Source: Endotrypanum monterogeii
Taxonomy: Eukaryota > Euglenozoa > Kinetoplastea > Trypanosomatida > Trypanosomatidae
Direction: 5' to 3'
Length of the DNA stretch: 64,000 nucleotides
Assembly: GCA_000333855.2 (NCBI GenBank)
Contig: CM007323.1
Location: forward strand, 301,670 to 365,669
The notes under the pieces were generated by a model that saw only the letters and a program-made list of their open reading frames with translations, was not told the origin of the DNA and did no database searches. Below, one piece after another: positions 32,020 to 41,945 of the stretch (position 1 is the first letter of the stretch; every line of letters starts with the position of its first letter). The translations under genes and the position numbers were made by a program.

Positions 32020-33144
32020 TTATTCTTCGTCTCCAGCGGCGTACCCATCGTTTTCCTCGCCTGCGACCTCAAATGGGTTTGCCTGCTGCGCTGCTGCCGC
32101 CGCCTCGCGACGTTGGCGCTTGCGGTCAATTTTTTCATCGTGCAGCTGTCGTTTGCGCTGCACATTTTCGTCCTGCACAGCGCGGCGCTTCGCCTTTTCT
32201 GTTCGGCGTGCTCGTACCTTTGACGCGTTTGCTTGCACTTCGCGCAGTGATTTCTTCTCTGTTCGGTGGTAGATGACTTCGCCGCTAGCAAATCCGTTCT
32301 CGACCTTGCTCAGCTGCAGTGACATACGCGGGCCGATCTCCTGGAGCTTCACGCGGCACTGCTCTCGATGCTGGCGGAATGGCTGCACAAGCGGCACCTC
32401 TTCTCCCTCGCCATCGGTGTCCGACCAGGCGTCCTCGCGGTCCAAAACTTCATCGATGCTCTCCAACGTCCCTAATTTTGTGGGGCGGCGATTTTCTAGG
32501 AGTTTCTTCACCGTCTTGGCGACACCAACGGTGCGCGCGTTCACGAAGTAGTGCCGCACCTCTATAACGTGCTCCACGTGGTCGTAGTGAAAAAGACAGA
32601 TGCGCTGGATTTCGCTGTTCTGTATAGTCTGCACATTCACTGAGGGAAAAAGCGCTTTGAACGTTGCAGCGAGCAGAGGCACCTCCGTTCGGCGAGCCAG
32701 GTCGGGGTGGGTGAAGTTATTGAGCACGACAATAGGAGCAACCTCCCATGCCACCCGGTCGACTGACACAGGACGACGCTGCTTGGCAACGATCTCCTTG
32801 TGAAGGGTGAAGCTCAGGACGCGAAACGAGAGCGTCGGTCCGTTAAAGAAGCGCATGATGCGTAGCGACGTCCCCTGCGATGGGGCAGTGAACAGCTGCA
32901 AATGAGAGACGCTGAAGGTGGCAGCCACTGAGAGAAAGTCCTTCAGCGACTTGTTCTTGCCGTGGAGCTTCTTGCTGCTCCAGGGGAGAAAGACGTTGCG
33001 CCATTCGTGCATTAGTGAACGCACATGAACTCCAACCTCTCCACGGTAGATGATGATGGATTTTGGGGTGCTCTTGTCCGCCTCGGTCGTGTCCACTTTT
33101 CCCGGCATCACCGCCTTTTCTGTTTTGCCCATCTTCGCAGTCAT
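32020..33144 (-). CDS. SSF1: Brix-domain ribosome assembly factor, SSF1/Peter Pan type
   Basis: The frame encodes 374 residues from the ATG at 33144. The open frame above it reads through a (CA)n leader as HTHTHT and starts with GTG only. A Brix domain spans residues ~27-270. SSF1/Peter Pan hallmarks are PKSIIIYRGEVGVHVRSL, KNKSLKDFLSVAATF and GPTLSFRVLSFTL. The C-terminal ~100 residues are charged, Lys/Arg-rich then acidic, as in nucleolar assembly factors. Family members act in the nucleolus in early 60S ribosomal subunit assembly and 27S pre-rRNA processing. A polypyrimidine tract with AG at 33297 places the leader at ~150 nt and excludes the upstream extension. The assignment is firm at family level. 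Confidence 0.93.
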   Translation of the reverse strand: MTAKMGKTEKAVMPGKVDTTEADKSTPKSIIIYRGEVGVHVRSLMHEWRNVFLPWSSKKLHGKNKSLKDFLSVAATFSVSHLQLFTAPSQGTSLRIMRFFNGPTLSFRVLSFTLHKEIVAKQRRPVSVDRVAWEVAPIVVLNNFTHPDLARRTEVPLLAATFKALFPSVNVQTIQNSEIQRICLFHYDHVEHVIEVRHYFVNARTVGVAKTVKKLLENRRPTKLGTLESIDEVLDREDAWSDTDGEGEEVPLVQPFRQHREQCRVKLQEIGPRMSLQLSKVENGFASGEVIYHRTEKKSLREVQANASKVRARRTEKAKRRAVQDENVQRKRQLHDEKIDRKRQRREAAAAAQQANPFEVAGEENDGYAAGDEE

Positions 33145-33296
33145 TCTTCTGTTGAAGCTCTCCACCAAGCGACGATGTGTGTGTGTGTGTGTGTGTGTGT
33201 GAAGGCAGAGTGCAGTGTAAAGGATGGAAAGGTAGGCGCCCGGGATGAGAGCAGGGAGGACCCACAATCTGCTCTCTAATGTGTGTGGGTGACCCT

Positions 33297-33388
33297 CTTT
33301 ATAGGCACACGGAGGAAGGGGCACACAGTCACCCGCACAGTGAAAGGGGCAGCGGGGGGGGGGGGGGAGGGGGAGGGGATGGGGATAG
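33297..33388 (-). promoter_or_regulatory. polypyrimidine tract and spliced-leader acceptor for SSF1
   Basis: The plus-strand G/A block at 33352-33388 gives a C-rich pyrimidine tract on the minus strand. The first AG below it is at 33297-33298, with none in between. This leaves the ATG at 33144 as the first start in the mature leader. Confidence 0.5.
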
Positions 33389-33548
33389 ATGCGTAAAAGG
33401 TGTGTGGGGGGCTGTGGGGGGGGAGGGAGGAGGGTGGAGGGTGGAGGGGGGTGGAGGGGTAGTCTGAGGAAAGCGCTTATGTTCAGGAAGAACAGTCAGT
33501 CGACGGGTCAGCGATAACAAATGGTAATGTGTACCACAACCCTCCAGG

Positions 33549-33584
33549 GATATATATATATATATATATATACGTATATATATA
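33549..33584. repeat. (TA)n microsatellite
   Basis: TA repeats interrupted once by ACG, in the SSF1/pyrophosphatase spacer. Confidence 0.93.
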
Positions 33585-34187
33585 CGCCTTGCCGCAGTGG
33601 AACAGATTGTCCGCAGATGGCTGACTTAAGGCAAAGAACGGCGATGCTCAGACCGAGTCCTTGCTTCTATAATAATCGAATCGATCTGAGTCTCTGCACA
33701 CGTGTCAGAGAGCTTGTCTCTGTCTGTGGATGAATACCACATGAGAATAGTGATTGTCGTTTTGCGGCTGCACCACCACAAAAAAAAAAGGGACGGGGGG
33801 GGGGAAGCGGAAGGGAAGGGAAATGAAGGTGGCCACTTCCTTCTTCCCCCTCACCGTCTTTCCTCCACTTACTAAGCCACTTTTTGTGTAGTCGTATTCG
33901 CTCATTTGTTTGCTCTGCGGCAGCGGACAGAATATCTTCAACAGGTTGCGGTTGCCGTCATGAAGCAAATTTGGGTGGTGGTGGTGGTGGGCGGGGGGTG
34001 GGCGACCCTATTCACCTCCTCCCGAAATACACAAATAGATCACACCTACCTTGCCCCCCCCCCTCCTGCTTGCACTGACGATAAGCTCATTTCTTTGGGC
34101 TCATTTCCATTCATGCGCCCCTGGTTCACGACCCCTGCACCATTAACTTCCGCGCGGGTATGGGCCATGACAAGATGACGTTGGTGC

Positions 34188-34982
34188 CTACCGCAGCCAG
34201 TAACCCCAATCCCGACGTTTTTCACTGTTGATTAGCGAGTCGTAGTGCGAGGCGCACTGGGCAATGATGCCGAGCGCCGTCTCTGCGCCTTGAATTTTTC
34301 CATCGAAGGCAAGCTCATTTTTCTTCTTCCCCTCTGCCAATTTGTAGTTTTCAAACCAGTCGATGATGGCCGTCTGCAACTCATGCGGGACGTTGGCCAA
34401 CGTCCCGTAGCCCTCACCTGCAGTCGGCGACACAGACTCGACGATAATCTTCCAGTCTGTCTCGCCTTGGTCGATCAGCCCAAGAACACCGAGGACGCGC
34501 ACGGGCCCGTAGGCGCCGACACGATGCGGCGTGCCGAGGTGCACCACGTCAACCGGGTCGGCGTCGCCAGCACACTTGGTTTGTGGATCGATGTGCTGCG
34601 GGTCCTCCCACGTACGGGGAAGGAAGCCATAGTTGAAGGGCAGGTCGCCGTACAGGAAATACCGTAGAGGCTGCCCCTCTTTGTCTTTGAAGATGTCCTG
34701 CTTGATGGGGTTGTATGGCTCCTCTTTGCTCAGCTCTAGCTTCGCACGGGTGCCTTTGGGGATCTCCGTCACGCTTGTGAAGATAAGCGGATCGCCGCTG
34801 GTGCCAGGATGGAGGGGCAGGTCGTGCCAAGCCGACATCACCGCATCTGTCGAGCTGTCTTTGAAGAAAAGGCGCCATGCCTTACTCGTAGCAGCGCCGT
34901 CTTCTCTGGTGTGGTACCTTGGCAAGGTGACAGCGCCGGCCGTCACCTGGCTCCTAAAAACCCTCAACGACCTACTGAACAT
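34188..34982 (-). CDS. family I inorganic pyrophosphatase, probably mitochondrial
   Basis: The frame encodes 264 residues from the ATG at 34982 (MFSRSLRVFRSQV); the longer frame begins with TTG. The enzyme hydrolyses pyrophosphate to two phosphates and so drives biosynthetic reactions. The family signature DADPVDVV at residues 140-147 supplies the metal-binding Asp140, Asp142 and Asp145. GETDWKII (Asp176) and YGDLPFNYGFLPRTWEDP are also typical. The first ~25 residues are Arg/Ser-rich without acids, fitting a mitochondrial presequence. There is no EF-hand N-terminal extension, so this is not the acidocalcisomal VSP1 type. An acceptor AG at 35042 below a pyrimidine tract gives a ~60 nt leader. 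Confidence 0.95.
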   Translation of the reverse strand: MFSRSLRVFRSQVTAGAVTLPRYHTREDGAATSKAWRLFFKDSSTDAVMSAWHDLPLHPGTSGDPLIFTSVTEIPKGTRAKLELSKEEPYNPIKQDIFKDKEGQPLRYFLYGDLPFNYGFLPRTWEDPQHIDPQTKCAGDADPVDVVHLGTPHRVGAYGPVRVLGVLGLIDQGETDWKIIVESVSPTAGEGYGTLANVPHELQTAIIDWFENYKLAEGKKKNELAFDGKIQGAETALGIIAQCASHYDSLINSEKRRDWGYWLR

Positions 34983-35530
34983 CTGCGTGAGAGGCCCAGG
35001 TAGCAAACGCGTGCAATGCTCGTGTTGGCAATTAAGATTATCTGGAAGGATGAATGAGTGGAGGGCAAGTCGGAATCATGAGAAGGGGAGAAAAAGGAGG
35101 GCAGGGCAGGGACGGCGGTGTATATATGGAGGGGCATATACGAGGTTTGTGTGCCTTACACTGGCACTCCGCTGCCCATCCCCCCCGCCCCCCCCACCAC
35201 ACACGCCACGACATACCTTCACCGATCTGAAACTCGAGAACCACTTTCGCTTGGGGGAGTTGTGAGGTACACCAAGTCAAGTAGAAAGCATTTACAAGAA
35301 CCTAAGGGGTGCAAGACGGTGTGAGACGACGAAAAGACGACAGAGCACCCCACACGTATGCACGCTGGCGAGGTGACACATCGCGATGACGAGCACCGTG
35401 TAAGCCGGCGCACGTGCAGCCATATATATATATATATATATGTTAAATTTTTGTTCTTCACCTTACCGTTGACCACACGCTGCACGTGGGACAGACGGAC
35501 AGAGGGGTGCAAGACGGTGTGCGACTCTTC
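34983..35530. other. 548 bp intergenic spacer
   Basis: It holds the pyrophosphatase leader, with a pyrimidine tract at 35075-35117 on the minus strand, a C run at 35179-35195 and (TA)n at 35423-35441. No gene is seen. Confidence 0.8.
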
Positions 35531-36187
35531 TCAGCCGAAAATGGCAGCGACACAAGCGTTGATACCCTTTGCCGCCATATTTCCCAACGGGCCCAAGAAC
35601 ATGGATGCATAGGTGAGCGCCATCTTCATTGTCTGACGCGCATAGGGGACGAAGCTTAGCGCGTACCACAGAATGCATGCAAATTGCGCCAAGGCCGACA
35701 TGATGCAGAGTATGCTCGACTGAAGCCATAGAGCGCTGAACATAGTCAAGAACACCGACAAAACGTAGAGGCACGCCGCCTGGAAGCGATTCGCCTCAAA
35801 CATCGTTCGCAGCTGCTGCATGCAGCCGGCGAGGAACATCGTGGAGCACAGACAAAATAAACTGCCGAATGTCACGAAGAAACTGAGCTTCCTCGGATAA
35901 ACCCACATCGACATACCCAATATGATAAGCACGGTACCCATGCCCATCATCATGAAGAACCCAGTGATACGCTGCGTGTAGTTGAGGTCGGTCATCTCAG
36001 AGAAACCTTCCATGTACCCATGCTCCAAGGGCATCTCCGTCAGCGGCACCGTATCCGCCGGCGGCTCATCAGAGATGAAGCTAAGCGCCTTGTACTTGAA
36101 CGATGACCAGTACGGGCCTAGCATACCCTCTCCGTCATCCTGCGGCGCGCCAGGGTTTCGGTGCCTCCCTGAATCAACCTTCGCCAT
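35531..36187 (-). CDS. SFT2: SFT2-family Golgi vesicle transport membrane protein
   Basis: The frame encodes 218 residues from the ATG at 36187 (MAKVDSGRHRNPG). The open frame extends upstream only to a TTG, and an AG acceptor sits at 36361. Four hydrophobic segments lie at ~74-94, 101-122, 137-157 and 159-180, after a ~70-residue hydrophilic N-terminus, which is the SFT2/Got1 layout. The loop RFQAACLYVLS and the final WYALSFVPYARQTM match SFT2 hallmarks (WY-LS-IP-AR). In yeast, SFT2 supports fusion of endosome-derived vesicles with the late Golgi. The family length of about 200 residues agrees. Confidence 0.9.
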   Translation of the reverse strand: MAKVDSGRHRNPGAPQDDGEGMLGPYWSSFKYKALSFISDEPPADTVPLTEMPLEHGYMEGFSEMTDLNYTQRITGFFMMMGMGTVLIILGMSMWVYPRKLSFFVTFGSLFCLCSTMFLAGCMQQLRTMFEANRFQAACLYVLSVFLTMFSALWLQSSILCIMSALAQFACILWYALSFVPYARQTMKMALTYASMFLGPLGNMAAKGINACVAAIFG

Positions 36188-36433
36188 GACTCGTTTTCCT
36201 GTCAGGATCAGCGAGCACAAGCGATACACACCAGTCTTCACGGACACATGGACAGCTGGGTACGAATGGCGTGAAGGGTGACAGGGATAAAACCAAATAA
36301 CTGGAGAGCTCTGTGGACAGCAACGAATCACGCTCGCAGGCACTTTCCCTTGATGCAAAACTGCAGAAAAAAATGCGTCACAACCGAACTACGGCAGCGT
36401 CACACGCGCATACAAGTATTATATTCTCTACTG

Positions 36434-36436
<3 letters not shown>

Positions 36437-36470
<34 letters not shown>
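36437..36470. repeat. (CT)n passing into (TA)n
   Basis: A run of CT dinucleotides followed directly by TA dinucleotides in the SFT2 upstream region. Confidence 0.93.
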
Positions 36471-37525
36471 CAATAAATGTTACCCATACTCAAGTGCAAC
36501 ATGTACGCCGCCCCACCCGACGCAGGCGATTGGACGGGGGGAGGGAGGGAGGATCGTGGAGAAACAGATGATTGAGAAATGCTCCAGGCCGCGGTAGTGA
36601 TACAAGACGAGTTGTGTTCTGGAAACCCTCTGTGGCGTTAGTACAGCGAGACATACGCACACGGCCACAGCGGCGGTGACAAAACAACAACAAAAAAAAA
36701 CGAACAGAGAGAGAGAGAGAGAGGGAGGGGGGAGGGAGGGAAGGAAGGAAGGAAGGAAGCAAGATAAAGTTGATGGAACGGGGGCTGCAGTGAGAGAATT
36801 ACACTTCAACTCGCAAAGAAGAGAGGTTGTAGCCTGCGTCCGCTTCTTCATGAACACCAATAGACTTTCCTGAGAAGCGCACTCATCTTGTGAGAACAGG
36901 AGGACCGGGAGACGGAGTGCATTTGTCAAAGGGGGGGGGGAGAGGTAGCAAGCTGATGATGCTCAAAGAAAAAAAAACGCGGTAATAACAAAGCACACTG
37001 CACCGTTCTCCCCTAGAGGTGAACTCTTCTCGCTTCACCCATCAGCTGCCCATCATACACTTACCCGCCCTTGTGCCCGTGGGGCTTATCGTATCATCCC
37101 TGTTTAGAGAAATGTGTGACAGGCAGTATGTGTACAACAGTGAGACGCACACGCTCAGCACGCGCGCTTTGCAGCAGACTCCGTCTCGCTCAGAGTCATA
37201 AAGGTAAAAACAATAATAAGGGGGGGGGGGCAAAACCAACACAAGAAAAGCGATATGGAGAAACAAAAGTTATTGACGTCACGGTGAGCGGACGGCAAAC
37301 GGCCAGATGTACACGCACTCTCCCTTCCCCACATGCACAGGCAAACACACACACCAGTCCTTAGTGTCAACGCGTTGCTGAGCTTGCATACCGCGCGGAG
37401 AGAAACGGGGGTGGGACAGAAGGGCATGCTGACCATTGACAGCAGCGGGGTGATCGGAGGGAGCAGATAGAAAGAGACACTAGGGCATGCGTCAATTACC
37501 ACGAGCAGTAGGTAAAAAAAACATC

Positions 37526-37529
<4 letters not shown>

Positions 37530-37558
<29 letters not shown>
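37530..37558. repeat. (CA)n microsatellite
   Basis: An uninterrupted CA run about 25 bases left of the dispersed repeat copy. Confidence 0.95.
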
Positions 37559-37563
<5 letters not shown>

Positions 37564-37582
37564 AGTCCCTCCTCACCTAATA

Positions 37583-38022
37583 TGTCTGCTCCACCACGTG
37601 GCATGGTACATGTGACTTGCTTCATTGCAGCCCGTCACTGACCTTTCCACCCAGCGTGTGGCGCACCGATAGCGAGGCGTTGGTGTTGGTAGGAGGGACG
37701 GAAGGGGGGGGGGGAGACCTGGTGCACGACATCTGCGCAGCACGCGACCTGTTCACCCATCTCGCCGGTGGCATCGCGGTTCATCTTATGGAGCGGCTCG
37801 GGCACCACCTCCAGGCGGCCAAGACAGCTGCATGGGATGCATCCGAGTCCCCAAGACACGCTGTTCATCCCATGGACAGCACACACATGTGATGATGCTG
37901 GCTGGTCGCGGCGGTGCAAAGACGGCCCAGACCGCACCACACCGACAGCAGTACAGGTGCACGGGTTTCTCTGCATCGCAGACGTTGGGTCGCGTCACTA
38001 TCCGAAAGGCTGCGACGTCCGC
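37583..38022 (+). repeat. dispersed ~440 bp repeat, copy 1 (inverted relative to copy 2)
   Basis: It begins tgtctgctccaccacgtgg and ends ggctgcgacgtccgc. The reverse complement of 53107-53552 matches it along the whole length. By eye the differences are one substitution near 37670 and ~6 bases at a G run near 37710. Similarity stops sharply at both ends. It starts ~145 bases downstream of the amidohydrolase stop, so it lies in that gene's 3' UTR or spacer. Size and position resemble Leishmania SIDER retroposon relics, which sit in 3' UTRs and can affect mRNA stability; I cannot confirm the SIDER signature from memory. It contains no credible gene. Confidence 0.9.
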
Positions 38023-38166
38023 CTGTCCATCATGGCACGCAGCACACCATCAGAGCGCGGAAACAAAGGAAGAGACAATAAACACCGTGCAGCAGGAGTA
38101 TGAAGTATGAGGGGGGCCGGTAGGCAATTGTCGTGAACGACGTGCGTGAGGGAAGAGGCCTGCACA

Positions 38167-40260
38167 TCAACGCGCACGATCGTACTCCACGACACCACCC
38201 ACGATCGTGTAGGCAACCTGCGGCTCCTGGCGACGTGGCCACCAGCGCGCGTTTGCGTCCTTCACACCCGCCATTTGGACCATCCCCGTGTCATCCAGCC
38301 AATCCCCGGACCACACTGTGATGTCGGCGTATTTGCCCACCTCCAACGTGCCGAGGTATTCCTCCATGAACATGCCATATGCACCTTCGTAGGTGTAGGT
38401 GCGCAGTGCAGTGTCAAGGGAAATGCACTCCGCCGGATTCCAGGTGTCGTGGTAACGCCGCAGCAATGTAGTTGCGCCGGCGGTCGTGCTGTCAGGTAGC
38501 CCCTGCGGTCCATTCTGGTCCCGATGTTGCACCTCCTCGGCTGCCAGTGCCTTCATCACATCCGGCACGCGTGTTACCGCGCCGCGCAGCCCGTCGTTTA
38601 CGTCCGCGGGAGCCACCGGCCAGTCCGAGCCCAGATCCACGCGAATGTTAGCTGCTAGCAACGTTCCCCACATATAGGATGTCTCCTTTCGGCGCTGCCC
38701 CAAGAGTGCGTCTACGTAGTCGCCGTCGAATAACAAGTGGCAGGGTTGCATGGACGCGATGATACTGTACTGCGACATGCGCCTCACCTCCTTCGCGGGG
38801 TTGGAGATGTGTTGACAGTGTTCCACGCGGGAACGTGGGTCAGCACGGAAAGCCGCCACTGGTACTGTGATGCCTGCTTCTGTAGCGCGTTTGCGAAGAC
38901 GTTCAGTCGACGCGCAAAGCGCACGGTTTACAGTTGCCACTGCGCGGTCCCCGATCGCGTGAACGACACACTGCAGGTCATGCGAGTGGGCAAGCTGAAT
39001 CGCGGCCTGCAACTCTTGCCGCGGCATTGTCAACAGGCCACATTGGCACCGTTCACCCGATCGCCCTGTCAGGATCGCATTGATCGCTGCGTCGTCCAAC
39101 TCACTGTCGATATCTCCCTCAGTCGCTGCGTTGTAGCCAAAGGGTCGATTCATCGCGGCTGTGCGCGAGCTCAAGGAGCCGTCGGAAAACAGCTTCACCG
39201 CGCCCAGTAGAAGATAGCCACCACCCGCAGTGGGCGGTGTCATGGTAAACCTGTGGGGGAGCGTGAAGGCGTCGCTGCGGCCCGTGTGCAGCGCGTCTGC
39301 TGCCATCACACGATAAAACTGGTCGACGAAGCGCCCCAGGTCGCCCAGCGGTACGCCGTACCGCACACGCAGTCGCATCGCACCATCCCTTTCCATCTGC
39401 GCCAGAAAGGCGATCTCGCTCACGTTGTCTGCGTATGTCGTCGACATCATGGAGAAGACGGAGGTGAAGCCGAGGGAAAGAAGGTGGTCAGTGGCGGCTT
39501 CGAAGGCACGACGCTGGTTGGCGGGTGTATCAGCGGCAGGTGCATAGCGCTTTGTCACCTGTATGGCATTGTCGCGGAGAACGCCGTTCGGCCGCCCGTC
39601 TTCGTTCAACTCGATAACGCCCCCCTCGACAGAGGTGATAAGGGGCTCTCCATCCTCGGCGCCAGGGATTATGTGACAGCTGCGCAGCGCGGCCGTGTTC
39701 ATGACGACCGAGTGGATGTCCTTGCTATACATGACGAGGGGGATCTCCGCGCTTACTTCATCTAGCCACTCGCGCGTCGGTGAGCAGCCCAGAATCGCCT
39801 CGCTCCAGCCAGCGCCATACACCCATCCACCTTCCTTACGGTTGTACCGGTGCTCCACGTATTCCCGAACGATTGCTGTGAAATTATCCCTGCTTGTGGC
39901 AAAGCCCAGCTGAGGGGCCAGTAACATGCGGCCGCCATCGAGGAAGTGTACATGGGAATCGATGAATCCGGGGTAAACCACCTGGCGGTGTTCGCAGTCG
40001 ATGAGGCGATGAGACACCGGACGTGGGCGGCCACCTTCCACTGGCCGAGGTGCCGCTGTTTCCGCATCCACAGGCTGGGCAACCACTAGTGCGTCGTACC
40101 GTTGCTGCACCTCAGCAGTAGTGCCAATGAAGCTGATGCAACCACCCTCTACAAGCAGCGCGTCCACCTCTGGTGGGTATGTCGACACCGTAGCCGGCTG
40201 CACAGCTGAGGCGCCACGCCACACACGCCGCGCATTAACGATAGCCAGCACAGATGACAT
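38167..40260 (-). CDS. amidohydrolase family 3 (YtcJ-type) metal-dependent hydrolase
   Basis: The frame encodes 697 residues from the ATG at 40260. The fold is that of the metallo-dependent amidohydrolase superfamily. YPGFIDSHVHF near residues 96-106 gives the metal-binding His103-x-His105. A conserved VVHAIGDRAV lies near residue 431-440, and GSDWPVAPADVNDG near ~543 gives the late metal-binding Asp. The ends are beta-rich, as in the composite metal-site sandwich (VEGGCISFIG, and VGKYADITVWSGDW at the C-terminus). Close relatives are bacterial YtcJ-like and N-substituted formamide deformylase-like enzymes; the substrate here is unknown. There is no signal peptide, so it is probably cytosolic. 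Length is slightly above the usual 530-620, owing to loop insertions near residues 60-85. Confidence 0.92.
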   Translation of the reverse strand: MSSVLAIVNARRVWRGASAVQPATVSTYPPEVDALLVEGGCISFIGTTAEVQQRYDALVVAQPVDAETAAPRPVEGGRPRPVSHRLIDCEHRQVVYPGFIDSHVHFLDGGRMLLAPQLGFATSRDNFTAIVREYVEHRYNRKEGGWVYGAGWSEAILGCSPTREWLDEVSAEIPLVMYSKDIHSVVMNTAALRSCHIIPGAEDGEPLITSVEGGVIELNEDGRPNGVLRDNAIQVTKRYAPAADTPANQRRAFEAATDHLLSLGFTSVFSMMSTTYADNVSEIAFLAQMERDGAMRLRVRYGVPLGDLGRFVDQFYRVMAADALHTGRSDAFTLPHRFTMTPPTAGGGYLLLGAVKLFSDGSLSSRTAAMNRPFGYNAATEGDIDSELDDAAINAILTGRSGERCQCGLLTMPRQELQAAIQLAHSHDLQCVVHAIGDRAVATVNRALCASTERLRKRATEAGITVPVAAFRADPRSRVEHCQHISNPAKEVRRMSQYSIIASMQPCHLLFDGDYVDALLGQRRKETSYMWGTLLAANIRVDLGSDWPVAPADVNDGLRGAVTRVPDVMKALAAEEVQHRDQNGPQGLPDSTTAGATTLLRRYHDTWNPAECISLDTALRTYTYEGAYGMFMEEYLGTLEVGKYADITVWSGDWLDDTGMVQMAGVKDANARWWPRRQEPQVAYTIVGGVVEYDRAR

Positions 40261-40958
40261 CGCTGTGCAATAGTCTACAAAGAAGAATCAAAGACAGTAA
40301 CAATAGAAGTGAAGTTTGTAGATGAGCGAGTGTCACGTGTACAGTGTGTGTTGTGGCTGAATGAGGTGTCGTTGCACCCGAACAAAAAAGTAGGGGAGGG
40401 GGGGGGGGGCTGCGAGGCTGTGCGAGAGTACGGGAGAAACATCGATGAGTCGTTGCCCATGTATGACTGTGTATGGTGATGTGTAGTGAAGCGGAGAGGG
40501 GGACACGAAGAAAGCGGCATAAACATACCCCACCGAGGAAGACGCGATGCATGCATGGGGGCAGCTCGCTAGGACCCTGTTGCAGAGCAGAACAGAGGAG
40601 GGAACGTGAGGTGCCGCGGTTGAATACCTCAACTGCCTCCCCTCTTCCCCCCACCGACGGAGAGACACAGAGAGGCACGGGTACGTAGTAGGTGCCGGAA
40701 AAAAAAAAATGACCGTGTTAGTGGTGGTGAGATTGTGTATCTTCGCATGTTTGTGAGCGTTACTGCTATGAAGTCGCCGCAGTGAGTTGTGGAACACTGG
40801 AGCTACACACACACACACAGACCCAGGGTGGGAGATGAGGGGGAGAGAAATATCGCAGAGCCTTTACAATGCTGCCTCCCCTTGTACCCCGATGCACGTC
40901 TCTCAGAGAGGAGTGCACAGTCACCGACAAAAGTGCGCTACGGACTGTTGAGCACGGT
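40261..40958. other. 698 bp intergenic spacer
   Basis: It holds the amidohydrolase leader, with a G run at 40395-40410, an A run near 40700 and a (CA)n run at 40804-40820. No gene is seen. Confidence 0.75.
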
Positions 40959-41945
40959 TCACATCATTTTATACGAGTAACGCCAGGGCTGAGGCCCTTG
41001 ACGAAGTCCATCCTTCGAAGGCAGCTCGCGCATCTTGTACTTGCCCAGAGAGAGTACGGTCATGTTTGTTTCACCTCCGTCGTGCATCCGTCCTCCTTCT
41101 GGGTTGAGGACAAATGGCAGCTCATCGGCACGCAGAGGTCTCACGAAGCGCATGTAGTTCACCTTGCCACCGAAGGCCCGCAGGTAGCGGCAATTTTTGA
41201 CCATCAGTGCGAGTGGAACCCCGTCGCAGTGGTCTCGAACACTGAAGTGCGGCTTCTCCTTGCGGAGAATCTCCATGAAGTGGTGCAGCTTGAGTGCTAC
41301 CTCGTCGAAATACACGGCGCTGGAGTCGTCTGCGCCCTTCTCTGTTGACATATCGGCATCGAAACGCCCACGCTGCGCATCTGTGTGCGAGTTTGAGGCA
41401 AGAGAGGCAGAAGATATCACCTTGTTATTCATGATCATATCCACCGGCAGCGGCGGGCCGTACCGAAGCAGTGCGCGATGCACAAGGGCATCAAAGCGTT
41501 CCTGCACGATGCTGTTTCCTGTTTCCGTGTTCACCGTATCATAGTCCATGGGTGCCGTGTGTCGTCGACTCCGGGGCCCACCGTTTGTTCCATCATTTGA
41601 GTCGTGTTGCTGTCTCCGTAGCTCCTCGGCCTCGTCCTTCCACCTCTTCAGTGGATCTACAGCATTCCAGTTAGCCTCTTCTTGGGCAAGCGCGTCTGCC
41701 TGCGCTTGTGTCCACGAATCGGTTGAGTGTAGTGGGTTATGGAGACCTTCACGATGCGCGTGTACGCCTCCACGTCTCGTGCCACCTGCTTCTTGATGTC
41801 TATTGAGCCTCCTTAGCAGCTGCGTAGAGCGCCGCACTGTCTCACGTGACTGTCGTAGACCGGCACGGCGAGAGCCGTTCACCACGGTGGAAAGCCGTCG
41901 TGCTGCTCGACTCCCCACAACGGGATTGAGAACCCCCTTGAACAT
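40959..41945 (-). CDS. probable mitochondrial protein, unknown function
   Basis: The frame encodes 328 residues from the ATG at 41945. The first ~50 residues (MFKGVLNPVVGSRAARRLST and following) are rich in Arg, Ser and Val with few acids, typical of a mitochondrial presequence. The middle is charged and partly helical. A better ordered C-terminal third contains VALKLHHFMEILRKEKPHF, NCRYLRAFGGKVNYMRFVRP and ELPFVLNPEGGRM. I do not recognise a family. A mitoribosomal or RNA-processing accessory role would be typical for this kind of protein, but nothing in the sequence proves it. Confidence 0.8.
   Translation of the reverse strand: MFKGVLNPVVGSRAARRLSTVVNGSRRAGLRQSRETVRRSTQLLRRLNRHQEAGGTRRGGVHAHREGLHNPLHSTDSWTQAQADALAQEEANWNAVDPLKRWKDEAEELRRQQHDSNDGTNGGPRSRRHTAPMDYDTVNTETGNSIVQERFDALVHRALLRYGPPLPVDMIMNNKVISSASLASNSHTDAQRGRFDADMSTEKGADDSSAVYFDEVALKLHHFMEILRKEKPHFSVRDHCDGVPLALMVKNCRYLRAFGGKVNYMRFVRPLRADELPFVLNPEGGRMHDGGETNMTVLSLGKYKMRELPSKDGLRQGPQPWRYSYKMM

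Larger units (their letters stand above)
33145..34187. other. 1.0 kb intergenic spacer
   Basis: It holds (GT)n at 33176-33201 in the SSF1 leader, a G-rich block at 33352-33460, an AT tract at 33549-33584, and an A run then G run near 33778-33805. No gene is seen. Confidence 0.8.
36188..38166. other. 2.0 kb intergenic spacer carrying a dispersed repeat
   Basis: From left to right: the SFT2 leader, a (CT)n/(TA)n tract at 36437-36470, GA-rich runs at 36708-36760, a G run at 37220-37230, (CA)n at 37530-37558, then the ~440 bp repeat copy at 37583-38022, and the 3' UTR of the amidohydrolase. No gene is seen. Confidence 0.8.

Noticed and set aside
33145..33324. 60-residue extension of the SSF1 homologue
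   Set aside because: It starts with GTG, reads through (CA)n as HTHTHT and lies partly above the AG acceptor at 33297.
36188..36358. 57-residue extension of the SFT2 homologue
   Set aside because: It starts with TTG. The ATG at 36187 gives the usual family length.
37617..37892. Open frame shared by both copies of the inverted repeat (also 53237-53608, minus)
   Set aside because: It is shared only because the DNA is nearly identical. It runs through a variable G run, and four overlapping frames are equally open, so there is no evidence for a protein.
37880..37900. C-box-like gtgatgatg inside repeat copy 1, suggesting a C/D snoRNA
   Set aside because: No D box (CTGA) follows at snoRNA spacing and no terminal stem is visible.
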